The notes under the pieces are model-generated. The model made no database searches, was not told the origin of the DNA, and was given only the letters and a program-made list of their open reading frames with translations. A program made the position numbers and the translations under genes. From Streptomyces fodineus (GTDB lineage: Bacteria > Actinomycetota > Actinomycetes > Streptomycetales > Streptomycetaceae): DNA of 64,000 bases. The stretch covers positions 4,898,001 through 4,962,000 of the forward strand of contig NZ_CP017248.1 in the NCBI RefSeq assembly GCF_001735805.1. Reading direction: 5' to 3'. Each line of letters opens with the position of its first letter. Position 1 is the first letter of the stretch. Below are positions 41,958 through 50,463 of this stretch, one piece after another.

Positions 41958-42353
41958 TCAGATCAGGGCGTGGCCGGTGGTGACGTCGACATGGCCGGGC
42001 ACCTCCTCGTGCCGGTCGCCGACCGAGAGGGTGCCCGTGGGCTCGAAGAGGAGGACTTCGGCGCGCCGGGGCGCGGACGGCTTGTGATAGGTGCCGCGCG
42101 GGACGGTGAACACCGACCCCTTGGTCAGGACGACCGTGCGCTCGCCGGCCGGTTCGCGCAGCCCCAGGTGCACCTCGCCGTCGAGGACCAGGAAGAACTC
42201 GTCGGTGTCCTCGTGCACATGCCAGACGTGCTCGCCCTCGAACTTGGCGATGCGGACGTCGTAGTCGTTGACGGCGGCGACGATGCGGGGGCTCCAGCAC
42301 TCGGTGAAGGAGGCGAGCGCCTTGTCCAGGGAGATGGGTTCCTTGGGTTCCAT
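41958..42353 (-). CDS. Cupin-domain protein
   Basis: A 131-residue single-domain cupin. The first motif HVHEDTDEFFLVLDGEVHLGL and the second GSVFTVPRGTYHKP provide the usual His/His/Glu/His metal ligands. Small cupins of this type act as dioxygenases, isomerases or binding proteins; the substrate is unknown. ATG 42353 is used. It is divergent, with a 52-base gap, from a GlxA-type AraC regulator, which probably controls it. Confidence 0.88.
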   Translation of the reverse strand: MEPKEPISLDKALASFTECWSPRIVAAVNDYDVRIAKFEGEHVWHVHEDTDEFFLVLDGEVHLGLREPAGERTVVLTKGSVFTVPRGTYHKPSAPRRAEVLLFEPTGTLSVGDRHEEVPGHVDVTTGHALI

Positions 42354-42405
42354 GCGGTCATCCTGCGGGGTTACGGTACGGCCGGACGAGTGCTAGGAAT
42401 CGCAT

Positions 42406-43386
42406 ATGCCGCAAGGATCCTCTCACCGCCGTCCGCATCGGGTCGCCGTGATCGTCGACGAGGGCACCAACCCCTTCGAGGTTGGGGTCGCCACCGAGCT
42501 GTTCGGGCTGCCGAGGCCCGAACTCGGCCTTCAGGGGCGGCTGTACGAGGTGACACTGTGCGCGCCCGCCCCCGCGACGCGGATGAACCACGGCTTCTTC
42601 ACCCTCACCGGTGTGCCCGGCCTGGAGGCGGTCGACGAGGCCGACACCCTCGTCGTACCGGGCCGCCCCGACAACGTCGTACCGCGCGGCTCCGACGTCC
42701 TGGACGCCATCCGGCGCGCCCACGCGCGCGGGGCGCGCATCGTCAGCTTCTGTACGGGCAGTTTCGCCCTCGCCGAGGCCGGGCTGCTCGACGGGCGCCG
42801 GGCCACCACCCACTGGATGTGGGCGGACGCCTTCCGGGACCTGCACCCCAAGGTGCTGCTGGAGCCGGACGTGCTGTTCGTCGACGAGGGCGACATCCTC
42901 ACCGCCGCCGGCAGCGCGGCCGCGCTCGACCTCGGGCTGCACCTGTGGCGCCGCGACCACGGGGCCGAACTCGCAAGCGCCGTCTCCCGGCGCCTCGTCT
43001 TCGCCGCCCACCGCGACGGCGGCCAGCGGCAGTTCGTGGAACGCCCGGTGCCCGACGTGCCCGACGAGTCGCTCGGCCCGCTGCTGGCCTGGGCGCAGGA
43101 GCGGCTGGGCGAGCCGCTGACGGTGGCGGACCTCGCCGCCCGCGCGGCCGTCAGCCCGGCCACGCTGCACCGCCGCTTCCGCGCCCAGCTGGGTACCACC
43201 CCGCTGGCCTGGCTCACCGGGGAGCGGGTGGCGCTGGCCTGCCGGCTGATCGAGCGGGGCGAGGAGCGCCTGGACGTCGTCGCGGCCCGCAGCGGCCTGG
43301 GTACGGCGGCCAATCTGCGGGCCCGGCTGCGCCGGGAGACGGGGCTGAGCCCATCGGACTACCGCAGGCGCTTCGGGCCGCGGTAG
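42406..43386 (+). CDS. GlxA-family transcriptional regulator (DJ-1/PfpI plus AraC HTH)
   Basis: A 326-residue protein. The N-terminal ~190 residues form a DJ-1/PfpI-like domain with Cys in the nucleophile position (SFCTGSFALAEAGLL). The C-terminal ~100 residues form an AraC/XylS double HTH (LTVADLAARAAVSPATLHRRFRAQ and LDVVAARSGLGTAANLRARLRRETG). Regulators of this type respond to small metabolites such as quaternary amines or aldehydes. ATG 42406 has AGGA about nine bases upstream. It is divergent from the cupin gene, and coupling of the two is likely. Confidence 0.92.
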   Translation: MPQGSSHRRPHRVAVIVDEGTNPFEVGVATELFGLPRPELGLQGRLYEVTLCAPAPATRMNHGFFTLTGVPGLEAVDEADTLVVPGRPDNVVPRGSDVLDAIRRAHARGARIVSFCTGSFALAEAGLLDGRRATTHWMWADAFRDLHPKVLLEPDVLFVDEGDILTAAGSAAALDLGLHLWRRDHGAELASAVSRRLVFAAHRDGGQRQFVERPVPDVPDESLGPLLAWAQERLGEPLTVADLAARAAVSPATLHRRFRAQLGTTPLAWLTGERVALACRLIERGEERLDVVAARSGLGTAANLRARLRRETGLSPSDYRRRFGPR

Positions 43387-43436
43387 TCCTCTTCCGGCTC
43401 CGTGATGATCTCGCCGCGGCGGGGAACGGTAACCGC

Positions 43437-43931
43437 ATGAGACTCCTCGTACGCGATCGGCTCCTCGGTATCGGCGACGACTACTGGATCGAGGACGAAC
43501 ACGGCCGGAAGGTGTTCCTCGTCGACGGCAAGGCGATGCGGCTGCGGGACACCTTCCAGCTGAAGGACGCCCACGGACGCATTCTGATCGACATCCACCA
43601 GAAGATGTTCGCCCTGCGCGACACCATGGTGATCGAGCGGGACGGCGAGGGCCTGGCCACCATCAGGCGCAAACGGCTGTCCCTGCTGCGCAACCACTAC
43701 CGGGTGTCCCTGGCCGACGGCACCGTGCTGGACGTCAGCGGCAAGATCCTCGACCACGAGTTCGCCATCGAGTACGACGGCGAACTCCTCGCGGTCATCT
43801 CCCGCCGCTGGCTGCACCTGCGGGACACCTACGGCGTCGACATCGTCCGCGAGGACGCTGACCCGGCACTGCTCATCGCGGTGGCGGTGTGCGTGATCCA
43901 CCTGGCGCAGAAGGAGCGGGAGGACGACTGA
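43437..43931 (+). CDS. LURP-one-related family protein
   Basis: A 164-residue β-rich protein of the LURP-one/Tubby-like fold. Repeating short strands are seen (MRLLVRDRLLGIGDDYWIED, GKAMRLRDTFQLKD, DIHQKMFALRDTMVIERDGE, LDVSGKILDHEFAIEYDGEL). It ends with a more hydrophobic helix (ALLIAVAVCVIHLAQ), as in phospholipid scramblase-like relatives. The function in bacteria is unknown. ATG 43437 is the natural start of the domain. It follows the GlxA-type gene by 50 bases on the same strand. Confidence 0.85.
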   Translation: MRLLVRDRLLGIGDDYWIEDEHGRKVFLVDGKAMRLRDTFQLKDAHGRILIDIHQKMFALRDTMVIERDGEGLATIRRKRLSLLRNHYRVSLADGTVLDVSGKILDHEFAIEYDGELLAVISRRWLHLRDTYGVDIVREDADPALLIAVAVCVIHLAQKEREDD

Positions 43932-43954
43932 GACCCACGGGGCCGGCCGACGGG

Positions 43955-44755
43955 CTAGCTCCGGTTGCGCGGTGGCTCCAGGCCCAGCACGCGGTCCTTC
44001 AGCGCCGGGAACTGCTCGCGGGTGGCGGCCACCTTCGCCGGGTCGAAGTCGACGCCGAGGATCTCCTCGTCCGCGCCCGCCTCGGCCAGCACCTCGCCCC
44101 ACGGATCCACCACGATCGAGTGACCCGCCTGCGGAACTCCCGCATGGGTCCCGGCCGTTCCACACGCGAGCACGAACGCCTGGTTCTCCACCGCCCGCGC
44201 CTGAGCCAGCAGCGTCCAGTGCGCGCGCCGCCGCTCGGGCCAGCCCGCCGGGATCACCACGGTCTCGGCGCCGGCGGCGACCAGTCCGCGGAAGAGTTCG
44301 GGGAAACGGAGGTCGTAGCAGGTGGCCACGCCGAGCGTGGTCCCGGGCAGCCGGACCGTCACCAGGTCCCGCCCGGCACCCATCAGCACGGCCTCGCCCT
44401 TGTCGAAGCCGAAGCGATGGATCTTGCGGTAGGCCGCGGCCAGCTCACCTGAGGGGGAGAAGATGAGAGAGGTGTTGTAGAGCGGCCCCTGCGGGTCACG
44501 CTCCGGAATGGACCCCGCGTGCAGCCACACGCCCGCGTCGCTCGCGGCCTTGGCCATCGTCTCGTAGGTCGGTCCTTCGAGCGGCTCGGCCTCACGGCCG
44601 AACTCCTCGAAGGCGAAGGCTCCGGTGGTCCACAGTTCGGGCAGGACCACGAGGTCGGCCCCGGCCTGCTCCCGGACCAGCGCGGCCACCCGATGCCGCC
44701 GGGAGTCGACCGATTCGTCCTCGTTCACGGCGATCTGGATCAGCGAGGCGCGCAC
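43955..44755 (-). CDS. Carbon-nitrogen hydrolase (nitrilase superfamily)
   Basis: A 266-residue amidase-type enzyme with the catalytic triad Glu40 (VVLPELW), Lys111 (YRKIHRF) and Cys146 (VATCYDLRFPELFR). It has the ω-amidase/Nit2-like pattern of short carbon-nitrogen hydrolases that repair or salvage amide metabolites. GTG 44755 is preferred, with GGTGG close upstream; the longer frame upstream is low-quality sequence. It converges on the LURP-one gene, 23 bases apart, and is divergent from the MDMPI-type gene. Confidence 0.9.
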   Translation of the reverse strand: MRASLIQIAVNEDESVDSRRHRVAALVREQAGADLVVLPELWTTGAFAFEEFGREAEPLEGPTYETMAKAASDAGVWLHAGSIPERDPQGPLYNTSLIFSPSGELAAAYRKIHRFGFDKGEAVLMGAGRDLVTVRLPGTTLGVATCYDLRFPELFRGLVAAGAETVVIPAGWPERRRAHWTLLAQARAVENQAFVLACGTAGTHAGVPQAGHSIVVDPWGEVLAEAGADEEILGVDFDPAKVAATREQFPALKDRVLGLEPPRNRS

Positions 44756-44975
44756 ACTACCACCGTCCTGGCATTCGAGTCGTCCACACAGGCCTACGAT
44801 CGTCACACGAAAGCACTGCCGGGGTGCCTGTAGGCAGCGTAACTTGGGGGTCCCCCGGGTTCGAGGGGAGCCGAGAACCAGGGGGAGGCCCAGACGGCCG
44901 CCGCAGTGCCGCCGCCGCCCGCTGGCAACGCCGCCACAACCTGCCCGTGTACCGACCGCCGAGGGGTCCCGTTCC

Positions 44976-45800
44976 GTGAGTCTGCATCCCACCCTCCAGC
45001 CCTACGCCGACGCCTGGACGCACTCCATCGAAGCGATATCCGAGATGGTCCAGTCGCTCGCGGAGGGCGAGTGGAACCGGCGGACCCCCTGCCCAGGCTG
45101 GTCGGTCCGGGACATCGTGTCGCACATCATCGGCATGGACTGCGAGATCCTCGGCGACCCGCGCCCGATCCACTCGCTCCCCCGTGACCTCTTCCACGTC
45201 ACCACCGAGCACCAGCGGTACATGGAGATGCAGGTCGACGTCCGCCGCCACCACACGGCGCCCGAGATGACGGCCGAGCTGGAGTACACGGTCATCCGCC
45301 GCAACCGCCAGCTGCGGGGCGAGTCCCGTGACCCCGGCACCACGGTCCGCGGCCCGCTGGGCAAGGACATCACGGTGGAACAGGCCTACCGCGCCCGCGC
45401 CTTCGACGTGTGGGTGCACGAGCAGGACCTGCGCACCGCCCTCGGCCGCCCCGGCAACCTGGACTCGCCGGGTGCGTACGTGGTCCGGGACGTCCTGCTG
45501 GAGGCGCTCCCCAAGATCGTGGCGGAGGACGCGGACGCACCGCGCAGTTCGGCCATCGTCTTCGACGTGCACGGCCCGGTGGAGTTCCTGCGCACGATCC
45601 GCGTCGACATCCAGGGCCGTGGCAGCCTGGAAACGGCCCCGGCCCTCGGCCCCGCCGCCACCCTCACCCTCGACTGGGAAACCTACGTCCGCCTGGCCTG
45701 CGGCCGCGTCACACCGGAGGCGGTGGCCGACCGCCTCAAGACCGAGGGCGACCCGGACCTGACGGCGGCGATCCTGCGCAACTTCACGGTGACGCCGTAG
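44976..45800 (+). CDS. Maleylpyruvate isomerase-family (MDMPI/DinB-like) protein
   Basis: A 274-residue protein with the mycothiol-dependent isomerase N-terminal domain. Metal-binding residues are suggested by TPCPGWSVRDIVSHIIGMD and FDVWVHEQDLRTA, with a C-terminal lipid-binding-like β domain (about 190–270). Enzymes of this family use mycothiol as cofactor; many actinobacterial members have unknown substrates. GTG 44976 has GAGGGG upstream. It converges on the MFS gene with a two-base gap. Confidence 0.88.
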   Translation: MSLHPTLQPYADAWTHSIEAISEMVQSLAEGEWNRRTPCPGWSVRDIVSHIIGMDCEILGDPRPIHSLPRDLFHVTTEHQRYMEMQVDVRRHHTAPEMTAELEYTVIRRNRQLRGESRDPGTTVRGPLGKDITVEQAYRARAFDVWVHEQDLRTALGRPGNLDSPGAYVVRDVLLEALPKIVAEDADAPRSSAIVFDVHGPVEFLRTIRVDIQGRGSLETAPALGPAATLTLDWETYVRLACGRVTPEAVADRLKTEGDPDLTAAILRNFTVTP

Positions 45801-45802
45801 GG

Positions 45803-47113
45803 CTAAGCCGCAGGTACGTGCACCGTCTCCACCCGGCTCGCCACCAGCCGCTCACGCTCACGCCGGGCCGCCCGCCCACGAAGCCGCAGGATCTGCGAAA
45901 CCCCGAGCGCCTGAAGGACGAACACCGCCGAGAACGCCACGGCGTAATCGTCCCCGGTCGCATCCAGCAGCACCCCGACCGCGAACAACGTCGTCATCGA
46001 GGCAATGAATCCACCCATGTTGGTGATACCGGACGCGGTTCCCTGTCGCTCGGGCGGGTTGGCCGGCCGCGCGAAGTCGAACCCGATCATGGAGGCCGGC
46101 CCACACGCACCGAGCACCGAGCACAGCACCACCAGGAGCCACATCGGCGCGTGCGCACCGGGATACACCAGCGTCGCCGCCCACAGCGTCCCGGTCGTCC
46201 CCACCGTGCCCAGCGCCAGCGGCAGCCGCGCCGCGTGGTGCCGGGCGATGATCTGGCCGTAGACCAGCCCGATCACCATGTTGGACAGCACGACCAGAGT
46301 GAGCAGCTCACCGGCCGTGGCCCGGCTGAGCCCCTGCGCCTGGACCAGGAACGGCAGGCCCCACAGCAGCAGGAACACCATCGCCGGGAACTGGGTGGTG
46401 AAGTGCACCCACAGACCGAGGCGCGTACCGGGCTCCCGCCAGGCCGCCGCGATCTGCCGGCGGACGTAGGCCACGCCCTGGTGCGGGTACGGCTCCGGCT
46501 CGTACCCCTCGGGGTGGTCCTTCAGGAACAGCAGGGTCAGCACCAGGACGACGACACCCGCGAGCGCGCTGCCGGCGAACGCCGGGGTCCAGCCGATGCC
46601 GTGCAGCAGCCGGGCGAGGACCAGTGTGGAGACCAGGTTGCCCGCCATGCCGACCAGCCCGGCGAGCTGTGCCACCAGCGGCCCGCGCCGGGCCGGGAAC
46701 CAGCGGGTGCCGAGCCGCAGCACGCTGATGAAGGTCATCGCGTCACCGCAGCCCAGCAGGGCACGGGAGGCGAGGGCGGTGCCGTAGGAGGGAGAGAAGG
46801 CGAAGCCGAGCTGCCCGGCCGTGAACAGCACGGCGCCGATGCTCAGCACCCTCTTGGTGCCGAGCCGGTCGACCAGCAGGCCGACGGGTATCTGCATACC
46901 GGCGTAGACCAGCAGCTGAAGGATGGAGAACGTCGACAGCGCGGAGGCGTTCACATGGAAGCGGTCGGCCGCGTCCAGTCCCGCCACACCCAGTGACGTA
47001 CGGAAGATGACGGCGACGAAGTAGACGGCGACGCCTATGGACCACACGGTGACGGCGCGTCGGCCGCCCGGTGGATCACCCGGAAGGGTGACGTTGTTTG
47101 CCGAGCCGCTCAT
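45803..47113 (-). CDS. MFS transporter
   Basis: A 436-residue protein with 12 membrane spans and the family loop between spans 2 and 3 (GLLVDRLGTKRVL). It looks like an importer of organic acids or a related nutrient, but the substrate is not readable. ATG 47113 overlaps the GntR stop as ATGA, so regulator and transporter are made from one transcript. A promoter operator upstream of the pair probably responds to the transported compound. Confidence 0.9.
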   Translation of the reverse strand: MSGSANNVTLPGDPPGGRRAVTVWSIGVAVYFVAVIFRTSLGVAGLDAADRFHVNASALSTFSILQLLVYAGMQIPVGLLVDRLGTKRVLSIGAVLFTAGQLGFAFSPSYGTALASRALLGCGDAMTFISVLRLGTRWFPARRGPLVAQLAGLVGMAGNLVSTLVLARLLHGIGWTPAFAGSALAGVVVLVLTLLFLKDHPEGYEPEPYPHQGVAYVRRQIAAAWREPGTRLGLWVHFTTQFPAMVFLLLWGLPFLVQAQGLSRATAGELLTLVVLSNMVIGLVYGQIIARHHAARLPLALGTVGTTGTLWAATLVYPGAHAPMWLLVVLCSVLGACGPASMIGFDFARPANPPERQGTASGITNMGGFIASMTTLFAVGVLLDATGDDYAVAFSAVFVLQALGVSQILRLRGRAARRERERLVASRVETVHVPAA

Positions 47114-47784
47114 CGGACCTCACCCCGCGCGAGGTGCGAGAACCAGCTCACATGACGGTGCACGACCTCGACGGCCGCCTCCGCGTCCCCGGCGCGCAGC
47201 GCGTGCAGGATCTGCTCGTGCTCGGCGAGCGTCTTGGCGATCCGGTCGGGGTGGGAGTGCATGACGGCGACGCCCATCCGCAGCTGCCGGTCGCGCAGCT
47301 GGTCGTAGAGCCGGGACAGGATCTCGTTGCCGCCGCTGCGCACGATCTCGGCGTGGAAGGAGCGGTCGGTCACCGCGGCCGCGGCCAGGTCACCGGCGGC
47401 GGCCTGCGCCTTCTGCAGCTCCAGCAGCTCGGTCAGCCGCTCGACCAGACCGGGCGGGGCGGGTACGGCCTTGCGCGCGGCGTGCTCCTCGACCAGCAGC
47501 CGGGTCTCCACCACGTCGGCGATCTCCTGCGCGGAGACGGGCAGCACCAGGGCGCCCTTCTTCGGATAGAGCCGGATCAGGCCCTCGACCTCCAGCCGCA
47601 GCAGCGCCTCCCGCACGGGTGTGCGCGAGACCCCGACGGCCTCGGCCAGCTCGCCCTCGGTGAGCAGGGTGCCGCCCTCGTAGCGGCGGTCCAGGACGCC
47701 CTGTTTGACGTGGGTGTACACGCGGTCGGCGGCGGGTGGCGGCTTGTCGTGCCGGCGGGCGGGCTGCTCTACGGCCGTCTTCAT
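47110..47784 (-). CDS. GntR-family (FadR-type) transcriptional regulator
   Basis: A 224-residue protein. Its winged HTH (VYTHVKQGVLDRRYEGGTLL then GELAEAVGVSRTPVREALLRLEVEGLI) is classical GntR. The helical C-terminal FCD-type domain contains DRSFHAEIV, AVMHSHP and AEHEQILHAL, with the His residues that bind metal and carboxylate ligands. ATG 47784 is chosen over a longer frame upstream. It is translationally coupled to the MFS gene. The AT-rich GTTGTATCTATC upstream is a likely operator. Confidence 0.92.
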   Translation of the reverse strand: MKTAVEQPARRHDKPPPAADRVYTHVKQGVLDRRYEGGTLLTEGELAEAVGVSRTPVREALLRLEVEGLIRLYPKKGALVLPVSAQEIADVVETRLLVEEHAARKAVPAPPGLVERLTELLELQKAQAAAGDLAAAAVTDRSFHAEIVRSGGNEILSRLYDQLRDRQLRMGVAVMHSHPDRIAKTLAEHEQILHALRAGDAEAAVEVVHRHVSWFSHLARGEVR

Positions 47785-47786
47785 GC

Positions 47787-47803
47787 CCACATGATAGATA
47801 CAA
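47787..47803 (-). promoter_or_regulatory. Probable GntR operator upstream of the regulator
   Basis: On the − strand GTTGTATCTATCAT precedes the GntR start. TTGTAT-type half sites are common targets of GntR-family regulators in Streptomyces. Autoregulation of the GntR–MFS pair is inferred. Confidence 0.45.
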
Positions 47804-47984
47804 CACGTACGCATGGGGTAGCGGCATCCAGCATCCGGACGAGACACATCTGTGACCAGGAGCGCCCGCAGCGACCGCACAACCTTCTGTGCTACTTACG
47901 TGTCTCACACGTGCGGCCCGCTGCTCTTGCCACCTCAACTCGGCCGCACCTCAGGGGCATTCAAGACAATCGGGGTATACCACT

Positions 47985-48896
47985 TTGATTACCGGCATTA
48001 AGGGCACCCGCAACTCGCGTCTCCGCAGAGCCGCCGCCGTCGCCGTCACCTCCGGCGCGCTGCTGGCGACCGGTGCCCTCACCGCTGCGCCCGCTCAGGC
48101 CGTTACGACGCCCTCGATCGTGGCCAAGGGCGGCTTCGTGATGAACAACGCCACCGGCACCGCGCTGTACGGCAAGACCCAGGACTACAAGCGCTCCACC
48201 GGGTCCACCACCAAGATCATGACCGCCAAGGTCGTGCTCGCTCAGTCGAACCTGAACCTCGACAAGCAGGTGGTGATCCAGAAGGCGTACAGCGACTACG
48301 TCGTCAAGAACAACGCCTCCCAGGCGCACCTGATCGTCGGCGACAAGGTCACCGTCCGCCAGCTGCTGTACGGCCTGATGCTGCCGTCCGGCTGCGACGC
48401 CGCCTACGCGCTCGCCGACACCTACGGCTCCGGCTCCACCCGCGACGCGCGCGTGAAGAACTTCATCGGCAAGATGAACGCCACCGCGAAGAGCCTGAAC
48501 CTGAACAACACGCACTTCGACTCCTTCGACGGCATCGGCAACGGCGACAACTACTCGACCCCGCGCGACCTGACGAAACTCGCCAGCAGCGCGATGCAGA
48601 ACTCCACGTTCCGCACGGTCGTCAAGACGAAGTCGTACACCGCGAAGACGATCACCAAGACCGGCAGCACCCGCACCATGCAGACGTGGACCAACACGAA
48701 CACGCTGCTCTCCAGCTACAGCGGCGCGATCGGCGTGAAGACCGGTTCCGGCCCCGAGGCCGGCGCCTGCCTCGTCTTCGCCGCCACCCGCAACGGCAAG
48801 ACCGTCATCGGCACCGTTCTGGCCTCCACCTCGTACGCACAGCGCGCGACGGACGCCACGAAGCTTCTCGACTACGGCTTCGCAAAGCTCGGCTGA
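47985..48896 (+). CDS. Secreted D-Ala-D-Ala carboxypeptidase/transpeptidase, K15 type
   Basis: A 303-residue penicillin-binding enzyme of family S11 with a signal peptide (RRAAAVAVTSGALLATGALTA then APAQA). Active-site motifs are Ser74-x-x-Lys77 (STTK), Ser135-Gly-Cys (in place of SxN), and Lys253-Thr-Gly. The Ser-Gly-Cys variant is the mark of the Streptomyces K15 DD-transpeptidase. It acts on cell-wall peptide cross-links outside the membrane. TTG 47985 is used because no ATG or GTG suits the signal peptide; GGGG lies about ten bases upstream. It is followed by a strong terminator. Confidence 0.93.
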   Translation: MITGIKGTRNSRLRRAAAVAVTSGALLATGALTAAPAQAVTTPSIVAKGGFVMNNATGTALYGKTQDYKRSTGSTTKIMTAKVVLAQSNLNLDKQVVIQKAYSDYVVKNNASQAHLIVGDKVTVRQLLYGLMLPSGCDAAYALADTYGSGSTRDARVKNFIGKMNATAKSLNLNNTHFDSFDGIGNGDNYSTPRDLTKLASSAMQNSTFRTVVKTKSYTAKTITKTGSTRTMQTWTNTNTLLSSYSGAIGVKTGSGPEAGACLVFAATRNGKTVIGTVLASTSYAQRATDATKLLDYGFAKLG

Positions 48897-48921
48897 CGTC
48901 CTCGCCGATGCTCGGACACCC

Positions 48922-48952
48922 ACGGGCCCGCCGCCTCACGCGGCGGGCCCGT
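48922..48952 (+). terminator. Hairpin terminator after the DD-peptidase gene
   Basis: ACGGGCCCGCCGC at 48922–48934 pairs exactly with its complement at 48940–48952 across CTCAC, followed by TCTGCTG. It lies 25 bases past the stop. Confidence 0.85.
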
Positions 48953-49005
48953 TCTGCTGCCGCCCGGCGTGCGATGAAGGCGATGGTGCTAGCGTCATCG
49001 GCACC

Positions 49006-49195
49006 ATGCTGCTGCGTCTGGACAAGTCCGGCGCCCGCCCCCTACACGAGCAGGTGGCGGCGGCGATCCGGCGGACCGTCACCGAGGGCGAGTGCCGCCC
49101 CGGCGACCGGCTACCCTCGGCTCGCGCTCTCTCCGCGGCCCTGGACACCAACGTCAACACGGCTCTGCGGCCTGCGCGAACTGCGGAACTAGGGC
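49006..49195 (+). pseudogene. Truncated GntR-type regulator
   Basis: From ATG 49006 a GntR winged helix is read (LLRLDKSGARPLHEQVAAAIRR and PGDRLPSARALSAALDTNVNT). The frame then breaks near 49160. The expected continuation, LRELRN then GLPEFRLRE, appears in another frame with an internal TAG. All similarity stops near 49195, where it abuts a reversed hydrolase fragment. This is the YtrA/short GntR type that uses a direct promoter in many Streptomyces. It is not expected to make a working protein. Confidence 0.65.
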
Positions 49196-49357
49196 CTGCC
49201 GGAGTTCCGCCTGCGGGAAGCCGTGCAGCATCAGCAGCGGGGTGCCACTGCCGCCGTACTCGGCGAGATGCAGACGCGTCCCGCCGACGTCCAGCCGGCG
49301 GCGCTCGGCGCCCTCGTGCTTCGGCAGTGGACGGTCGGTGTGCGTGTGCGGTGCCAT
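49154..49357 (-). pseudogene. N-terminal fragment of an alpha/beta hydrolase
   Basis: From ATG 49357, with GGAG about seven bases upstream, the product reads RRLDVGGTRLHLAEYGGSGTP, then LLMLHGFPQ, which includes the oxyanion-loop HGFP of α/β hydrolases. It ends after about 67 residues at 49154. Similarity stops at about 49195, where the sequence becomes the antisense of a GntR fragment. The nucleophile elbow and the rest of the fold are absent. It is a decayed remnant whose start signals are intact. Confidence 0.6.
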
Positions 49358-49477
49358 GCATGACTCCTCTCGGTCCGGCGCGGTCCCCATCGGGCTCGCG
49401 TCGCCGGGTCAGGAGTCGGGGTCGGTGCGAAAGGTTCCCTCCCTTCTTCGTGGTCCTGTACTCAACGCTTTTGGCTG

Positions 49478-50251
49478 TCAGGCGCTGTCGCGGGGGCTGG
49501 TCGTCGGGAGCTGGTCGTAGGTCTTGAAGGTGTACGAGGCGTCGTACGACATCAGGTTCCCTTGCGCCGCCGGCAAGCCGAGCCGTCGGTTGAGGGGTCC
49601 GGTGAGCGGCCCGCAGTGTTCGGCGGCCGGAGCGCTGAAGGTGTCGTCGTAGGCCGAGAACTCGATTACCGGCGGGTCCTGGGAGACCCACTTGGAGGGG
49701 CCCGAGCGCTTCAGCTGGAAGTCGACGGGGTCACCCGCCCCGATCATGCAGTCGTGCGGCACCAACGGGCCCAGGAGCCGGAAGCGGAGGCTGAACTGCC
49801 CGGTGTAGAAGTCGGACCGGCCGCCGTACTCCGGCTGTATCGCCAGCCCCAGCACGGCCGCCCGATCGCCCGCCGGGGTGCCGGTCAGTCCGCCCGGTAT
49901 GGCGGTGGGAGAACTGTGCATCGCCCCCCACACCTGACCCTTGCTGCCGTCCGGCAACGGGCCTTCGGCGTGCGTCATGGTGATCGGCGCGAGGTTCACC
50001 GTGACCTTGCCCATCGTCAACCGCGGCGCGGCCGTGTGCACTTCGCATCTCCAGCGGCCCGGGTTGACGCCCTCGGGCAATGGCGGGCAGTCACGGAAGT
50101 CGGTCACGGACGGGGCGGTGGCGCGAGGGGCGGAGTATGCGACACCCGGCGCGCACACCGCCGCGGTACCGGCGAGGACGACGGTGCCCGCGACGGCGGC
50201 GACGCGGCGGACGGGGGAGTGACCGGGGCGAACAGCCGTGGATTTCGTCAT
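49478..50251 (-). CDS. Secreted protein of unknown function
   Basis: A 257-residue protein with a signal peptide (RRVAAVAGTVVLAGTAAVCAPGVAYSA). The ~220-residue mature domain is rich in β-strands and has several cysteines (DCPPLPEG, RWRCEVHT, HDCMIG, EHCGPL). These would form two disulfides outside the cell. No family was recognised. ATG 50251 is used; its ribosome binding site is weak. The 206-base stretch before the next gene is otherwise plain. Confidence 0.75.
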   Translation of the reverse strand: MTKSTAVRPGHSPVRRVAAVAGTVVLAGTAAVCAPGVAYSAPRATAPSVTDFRDCPPLPEGVNPGRWRCEVHTAAPRLTMGKVTVNLAPITMTHAEGPLPDGSKGQVWGAMHSSPTAIPGGLTGTPAGDRAAVLGLAIQPEYGGRSDFYTGQFSLRFRLLGPLVPHDCMIGAGDPVDFQLKRSGPSKWVSQDPPVIEFSAYDDTFSAPAAEHCGPLTGPLNRRLGLPAAQGNLMSYDASYTFKTYDQLPTTSPRDSA

Positions 50252-50463
50252 GTCACCAGCGTGCCGCCGTAGCCACTCCACCACCATCGGTGACATCCCT
50301 GGCACCACCCCGAACGTCCCCTGATGCGACGTCAGGGTTCAAGGAGCAAGTCATCTCGCCGAGAGCCTTTTTCAGCAAACTTCACCCTCAATCGTGAACA
50401 TCGCGCTTGCAAGTGGCATATTCGATTTCCTCCGCTCTACGTTCCGCAGCGGAGGTGGTTCAC

